Origin: CAZOOA01 sp964581355
Lineage (GTDB): Bacteria > Bacillota > Dethiobacteria > DTU022 > UBA8154
NCBI GenBank assembly: GCA_964581355.1
Contig: CAZOOA010000025.1
Location: forward strand, 1-35,236
Length of the DNA stretch: 35,236 nucleotides
Direction: 5' to 3'
The position numbers and the translations under genes are program-made. Under the pieces are notes generated by a model. That model did not search any database and was not told the origin of the DNA. It worked only from the letters and a program-made list of their open reading frames with translations. Positions 30,754-35,236 of this stretch are shown here, piece by piece (within the stretch, counting starts at the first letter, position 1; every line of letters begins with the position of its first letter).

Positions 30754-33700
30754 TTATTTAACTTTTCCGGCCCGGCCAAAGCCCCCACCCCCGGGGGTTT
30801 CAATTACCAGGATATCCCCGGGAAAGGCGGTGAATACGGCAGCCCACTCCAGTTCTTCTCTGCTGCCGTCTTTACGGACCAGCAGATTCTTGCCGCTTTT
30901 ACCCGGCTCGCCGCCAATAAGGCCGTACGGCGCAGTGTTTCTTCTCCCGGTGAGCAGTGACACCTCCAGGGATTCCAGGAAGATGATTTCCCGGATAATA
31001 CCATCTCCACCCCGGAATGCGCCGTTGCCCCCGGATTGCTCCCGGATAGCAAAACGCCTGACCCGGACCGGGTAGCGGGCTTCCAGGACTTCCGGGTCGG
31101 TAATACGGGTATTGGTCATGTGGGTATGGACAGCACTGGCCCCGGAAAAACCTTCCCCCGCGCCGGCACCCCCGCCGATGGTTTCGTAATAGGAAAGCCC
31201 CGGCCGGCCAGCGGCGCTTTTTCTTCCAAAGGAAAGGTTGTTCATGGTGCCCTGGCTGGCTGCTGCCACCTGCAGCGCCCCAAAGACGATATCCACAACC
31301 CGCTGGGAGGTCTCCACGTTGCCGCCGGAAACAGCAGGGCACTTTTCCGGGTCATCGCTGATCGGGGGATTTAACAGGCAGTTTTCCGGCAAAATGATGG
31401 TGATGGGCCTTAAAATGCCGGCATTCAAAGGCACATCCTCTTCCATCAGGCAGCGAAAGGAGTAGAGCACGGCACTGGTAACAATAGCCCGGTTGGCATT
31501 CAGGCTGCTCTTGACTACAGGGCCGGTTCCATGAAAGTCCACGACCGCCCTGCCCTGGAGCATGCCCTTTTCACGGTAATGGACAACCTGGATTTTCACC
31601 GCCAGGGAGGAGCCGTCATCCAGGTAATCCTGGAAAGAATATTCCCCGGGATGGATGCGGGCCAGGGCGCTGCCCATCATTCTCTCTGCCGCATCCTGGA
31701 TGTGCCCCATGTATTCAACCACCTGTTCCAGGCCGTAGTTCTGGACCAGTTCCAGCAGGCGGGCCGCCCCGGTCTGGTTGGCAGCCACCTGGGCATAAAT
31801 ATCGGCCAGGTTGTCTTTGATCGCCCGGGTCGGGTGCCTGGCTCCCAAAAGCAGTGCTTTCAGCCTTTCCTCGCTGGCCCGGTCAGCGCTGACGAAGGGA
31901 AAGGCCTGGATCAGCACCCCCTCTTCGGCCAGGCTGCGGGCAAAAGGAGGCATGGAGCCCGGGGTGACCCCGCCGATTTCCGCGTGATGGGCCCGGTTGG
32001 CGGTAAAAAACAGCAGCCTTTCCCCTGTTGAGTCATAGACAGGAGTCACCACGGTAACGTCGGGCAAGTGGCTTCCCCCGTGGAACGGATCGTTGGTAAT
32101 ATATACCTGGCCGGGCTGCATCCGGGGAAAAGATTCGATTAAATACTGCACGGAGGCAGGCATGGCCCCCAGGTGGACCGGAATGTGGGGCGCGTTGGCC
32201 ACCAGGTCCCCCCCGGCGGTAAAAACGGCACAGCTAAAATCCAAACGCTCCTTGACATTGGTGGAAAGGGCTGTCTTCTGCAGGGTGGCACCCATCTGGC
32301 CGGCAATGGATGAAAAGGTATTGTTGAACAGTTCCAGGGTAACCAGGTCCACTCCCCGGTCCTGCTGCACGTGTCTTTTCCGGCCCTGATCCGTTTGGTG
32401 CCCCTGGTGCCCCGAGGGGTTTTTTCTTTCCTGCTGCAGGCAAACCCCTTTCTCCCCGGCGGACAAGCCCTCAGAAGACCCCGCTTTTTCCTGGCACAGG
32501 TGGCTTTTTTCCTCTTTGACAGCCTCATCACAACCCTCCATATCCGTTAGCAGGATATTGTTCAAAGGGGTGACTTCCCCATTCCAGCCGGGATCAACAA
32601 CCAGGGTGCTGCCCTGCTCAATGACGATGGCAGGACCAGAAATACGGTGGCCGGGACGCAGGTCTGTACGGCTGTACATTTTCGCTTCGCACCAGCCGCC
32701 ATGGGCGTAAAACAGGCTTTTTCCCTGGGTTGGCGGTTCTTTTTCCTCCAGTTCCGCGGCAACCTGCCCCGGCTTTTCCGTTTCTCCCACCACCTCCACC
32801 CGGGCCGCATGGATTTCCAGTCCCCGGTCGGGATAGATAAAGCCGTATTGCTGGCGGTGCTGCGCTTCAAAGGCTTGCCTGTAATCTCCGTCAGCAGGAC
32901 AGGTAATCGTCAGGGTGGACTCCTGCCCCCGGTAGCGCAAATCCAGCATCCGGCGGGGAGCCAGGATGCGCTGCTCCGGGACTCCTTCCGCCCGGACCTC
33001 TTTATTCAGCTTCTGTTCCATTTCCTGGAAAAGACTTTCCAGATCCTGCAGGGTCTCCTTGTTGTAGCGTTTGCCTACAGGCCGCTGGGAATACTTTTTG
33101 ACATCAGCCATTCCCATGCCGTATGCACTTAAAATGCTCCCGTAGGGATGAAGCAGGATCCGGCCAATGCCCAGTTCCCGGGCGATGGGGCAGGCATGCT
33201 GGGGGCCGGCGCCCCCAAAGGCAACCAGGACATAATCGCGGACATCGTAGCCCCTGGCCACAGAGATCTTTTTGATCGCTGCGGCAATGGTGCTGTTGGC
33301 AATCTGAAAAAATCCTTCGGCCAACTCTTCCCGGCTGTAGAAGGCCCCCAAGGCATTCATCCGGGCAATGATTTCATCCAGGCGGTCTTCTACGGCCTCC
33401 ACGGTCAGGGGGAAAGCAAAATAGTCCGGCAGAACCCGTCCCAGGAACAGGTTGATATCGGTCACCGTCAGGGGGCCGCCCCGGCCGTAACAGGCCGGTC
33501 CCGGGTCCGCCCCGGCGCTGCGGGGCCCCACACGGGGCAGCTGTCCGTCAAACCTGCAGATGGATCCACCCCCGGCAGCCACGGTCTCGATCCAGAGCAT
33601 GGGGGACACCAGGCGGATCCCGCCCCGGGACTCGGGATCGTCGATCTCCATTTCAAAACGGAGATCAAAATCACCGTGGAAACGGCTTACATCGGTACTG

Positions 33701-34887
33701 GTCCCGCCCATATCGAAGCCGATGGCCTGGGGAAAGCCCGCATCCCGGGCTACCCTGGAATAGCCCACCACACCGCCTGCCGGACCGGAAAGGATGCTGT
33801 CCTTGCCGGAAAAGGCCTCCGCAGCGACCAGGCCTCCCGTATTGGTCATCAATTTCAGCCCGGCTTCGGGCAGGCCAGAGCGGATTTGTTTGATATAGTC
33901 CCTGATTACAGGAGTCAAGTAGGCATCCACCATGGTAGTTTCTCCCCGGGCGACAATCCGCTGCAAGGGAACCACTTCGGCAGAGCGGGAAACATGGTTA
34001 AAGCCCAGCCGCCTGGCCACCCGGTCCACTTTGTCCTCGTGGCTGCCGTTTGTGTATGCGTTCAGCAAGCAGACAGCCAAGGTGTCAATCCCTTGTTCCA
34101 GCAACCGCAATAGCTCCACTTCGACTGCTTCTTCCTGCAGGGGCACGAGCACATTGCCCTGGGAGTCGATTCGTTCATCCAACTCTACTGCTTCCAGGTA
34201 TAAAGGGGCCGATTTTTGCACCTGCAGGGCGAACAGGTCGGGACGGTCCTGGTAGGCGATCTCCAATATACCGCCAAAGCCCCGGGTGGTGACAAAAGCT
34301 GCCCGGGCGCCCTGCTTTTCCAGCAGCGCGTTGGTGCCCCGGGTTGTCCCCATGCGGACGGTAACCGGGCCCATCTCCTGCTCCAGCCGCAACCCCAGAA
34401 GCCACCTCACCCCGGTCAGCGGGGCTTCTTCCCCGGAATACAGTTCATACCTCATACCCACTTCCGGCTCAAAGGATAACTCCCTGGATAACCATAACGT
34501 CCCTGAGCCATTGTCAAAACCGGCCACTTCAACTTGAGCCAGAGCCCCTTGCTCCTGTTCCTGCCCCATGTTTCCCCACTGTCCCTTCACCTTTTCCGGC
34601 TTTATCTCCCTATCACCATCAGCCCCGTAGAGCACAAGGGTGTATCCCTCAAAAAAGCGCCGGGGATCCCTGGCCCGGGCCGGGTCCACAATGGCTGACC
34701 CGCTTGAGCCAGGCCCCACCCGCCCCTTGATTTTTCCCGAGCTTAACAACTTGTATGTCGTAATGGAGCCGCCGGGACACCTGGCCAGGCAGTCGGTAAA
34801 GGTGCCCCCGACATCGACCCAGAATTCCCAGCGGTCCGTCAAGGATGAAGCGCCGGTTCCCGGTTTCGCTGTGCCTCTTTTGGACAT
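30754..34887 (-). CDS. Fused hydantoinase/5-oxoprolinase HyuA-HyuB
   Basis: A 1377-residue cytoplasmic protein joining two subunits that most bacteria encode separately. Residues about 18-780 are HyuA-like: WVDVGGTFTDC (23-33) is the ATP phosphate loop of the actin-like fold, followed by MGTTRGTNALLE, LSGPAGGVVGYSRVA and GFDMGGTSTDVS. Residues about 845-1377 are HyuB-like: LELFNNTFSSIAGQMG, RLDFSCAVF, NDPFHGGSHLPDV and a glycine-rich end, GGGGFGRAGKVK. Between lies a charged Gln/Lys-rich linker (about 783-843). The family hydrolyses 5-oxoproline or hydantoins with ATP; the substrate is not decided here. Start: ATG at 34887 with GGAGG eight bases upstream. Confidence 0.92.
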   Translation of the reverse strand: MSKRGTAKPGTGASSLTDRWEFWVDVGGTFTDCLARCPGGSITTYKLLSSGKIKGRVGPGSSGSAIVDPARARDPRRFFEGYTLVLYGADGDREIKPEKVKGQWGNMGQEQEQGALAQVEVAGFDNGSGTLWLSRELSFEPEVGMRYELYSGEEAPLTGVRWLLGLRLEQEMGPVTVRMGTTRGTNALLEKQGARAAFVTTRGFGGILEIAYQDRPDLFALQVQKSAPLYLEAVELDERIDSQGNVLVPLQEEAVEVELLRLLEQGIDTLAVCLLNAYTNGSHEDKVDRVARRLGFNHVSRSAEVVPLQRIVARGETTMVDAYLTPVIRDYIKQIRSGLPEAGLKLMTNTGGLVAAEAFSGKDSILSGPAGGVVGYSRVARDAGFPQAIGFDMGGTSTDVSRFHGDFDLRFEMEIDDPESRGGIRLVSPMLWIETVAAGGGSICRFDGQLPRVGPRSAGADPGPACYGRGGPLTVTDINLFLGRVLPDYFAFPLTVEAVEDRLDEIIARMNALGAFYSREELAEGFFQIANSTIAAAIKKISVARGYDVRDYVLVAFGGAGPQHACPIARELGIGRILLHPYGSILSAYGMGMADVKKYSQRPVGKRYNKETLQDLESLFQEMEQKLNKEVRAEGVPEQRILAPRRMLDLRYRGQESTLTITCPADGDYRQAFEAQHRQQYGFIYPDRGLEIHAARVEVVGETEKPGQVAAELEEKEPPTQGKSLFYAHGGWCEAKMYSRTDLRPGHRISGPAIVIEQGSTLVVDPGWNGEVTPLNNILLTDMEGCDEAVKEEKSHLCQEKAGSSEGLSAGEKGVCLQQERKNPSGHQGHQTDQGRKRHVQQDRGVDLVTLELFNNTFSSIAGQMGATLQKTALSTNVKERLDFSCAVFTAGGDLVANAPHIPVHLGAMPASVQYLIESFPRMQPGQVYITNDPFHGGSHLPDVTVVTPVYDSTGERLLFFTANRAHHAEIGGVTPGSMPPFARSLAEEGVLIQAFPFVSADRASEERLKALLLGARHPTRAIKDNLADIYAQVAANQTGAARLLELVQNYGLEQVVEYMGHIQDAAERMMGSALARIHPGEYSFQDYLDDGSSLAVKIQVVHYREKGMLQGRAVVDFHGTGPVVKSSLNANRAIVTSAVLYSFRCLMEEDVPLNAGILRPITIILPENCLLNPPISDDPEKCPAVSGGNVETSQRVVDIVFGALQVAAASQGTMNNLSFGRKSAAGRPGLSYYETIGGGAGAGEGFSGASAVHTHMTNTRITDPEVLEARYPVRVRRFAIREQSGGNGAFRGGDGIIREIIFLESLEVSLLTGRRNTAPYGLIGGEPGKSGKNLLVRKDGSREELEWAAVFTAFPGDILVIETPGGGGFGRAGKVK

Positions 34888-34994
34888 AAAAACAACCTCC
34901 CGTACCCGAAAAAAGCCTGCTGCAAATCAAGCTTGGTTCCTGTTTCCATTTATCTTTTGTCTTAGTTCCATATTTTTGGGTAAAACCCTTTTTT

Positions 34995-35095
34995 AGCATG
35001 AATATGTAGTTTCCGTTTCCCGTTATCGGCTCCGGTTATCTTCGCGGCAAAGCGCTAGGGCTCAGTTCAAGCTTCCCGCCGGCAGACCTGCAAAC
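34995..35095 (+). repeat. Dispersed repeat R2, copy C
   Basis: It shares TTTCCCG-TATCGGCTCCGG, TTATCTTCGCGGCAAAGCGC and GCTTCCCGCCGGC-GACCTGC with copies A and B. It lies near the right edge. Confidence 0.85.
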
Positions 35096-35120
35096 TTAGG
35101 CGTCCTGCCACGGTTGCAGG

Positions 35121-35142
35121 CGGCGGGCGTCCATGCCCGCCG
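35121..35142. repeat. GC-rich perfect 8-bp hairpin
   Basis: CGGCGGGC and GCCCGCCG pair around GTCCAT. No T-run follows, so it is not a standard terminator. It lies just after repeat R2 copy C. Confidence 0.65.
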
Positions 35143-35236
35143 GGCCGGCTCCTGTGCTTTCACTTCGCCAAGCGCTTTTAGCCACAGAGACCAACGTCGC
35201 CGGACGAATGTGCCAACTCCCCGGTTAAGGGGAAGG

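Larger units (their letters stand above)
34888..35236. other. Upstream region of the hyuA-hyuB gene, to the window edge
   Basis: 349 bases with repeat R2 copy C and a GC-rich hairpin (35121-35142). No gene is seen before the edge. A + strand gene may begin beyond it. Confidence 0.4.

Noticed and set aside
33148..34113. A 321-codon open frame on + inside the hyuA half
   Set aside because: It is the complement of a high-GC coding region with strong protein homology on the other strand; the translated product shows no domain and has no ribosome binding site.
1..35236. CRISPR array
   Set aside because: The repeats seen are few, long, dispersed and without regular spacers; no cas gene is present.

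Overview
The window comes from the chromosome of a spore-forming anaerobic Firmicute, most likely of class Clostridia. It carries two sporulation or germination genes (spoIIP, gpr), a class A flavodiiron protein, the Gram-positive alr-mazE-mazF gene order, strong Shine-Dalgarno sites, frequent TTG starts and moderately high GC. I cannot name the species. I see no rRNA, tRNA or CRISPR array.

Layout. (1) 1-5.8 kb: the 5' end of a response regulator, then a selenium/sulfur locus. On + it has a YedE-type transporter, a TusA-like carrier, a LysR regulator and a LarE-type sulfur transferase; on - a DUF3343 carrier overlaps an EF2568-type cysteine desulfurase. selD, selA, selB and larA/B/C are not in the window. 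(2) 6.1-15.1 kb, all on -: spoIIP, a DUF1614 membrane protein, an FmdB-type zinc ribbon, serA, a class I glutamine amidotransferase, mazF, mazE, alr and hom. (3) 15.6-20.9 kb: a secreted CAP-domain protein, a YtpB-like large terpene synthase whose 3' end overlaps a convergent heptaprenyl-diphosphate-synthase-like gene, a membrane-anchored LolA-like protein and a CBS-pair protein. Together, ytpB and hepT suggest C35 terpene synthesis. (4) 21.1-27.9 kb: bifunctional NAD(P)H-hydrate repair enzyme, a lipoprotein polysaccharide deacetylase, a flavodiiron protein, a DUF456 membrane protein and gpr. (5) 28.0-30.6 kb is a small accessory patch: vapBC, a tnpB-only IS605-type element with hairpin ends, and a RelE/ParE-type toxin with an RHH antitoxin. 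(6) 30.7-34.9 kb: a single-chain HyuA-HyuB (5-oxoprolinase/hydantoinase) protein.

The least explained material is non-coding. There are three dispersed repeat families: R1 at 4.1, 4.2 and 26.6 kb; R2 at 17.1, 22.9 and 35.0 kb, just upstream of + strand genes in the two cases that can be seen; and R3, a pair of elements with GGGGACGG-type inverted ends on either side of hom. There are also two GC-rich, hairpin-containing leaders beside the selenium/sulfur genes. Several genes share promoters with a TGCTATAAT-like extended -10.
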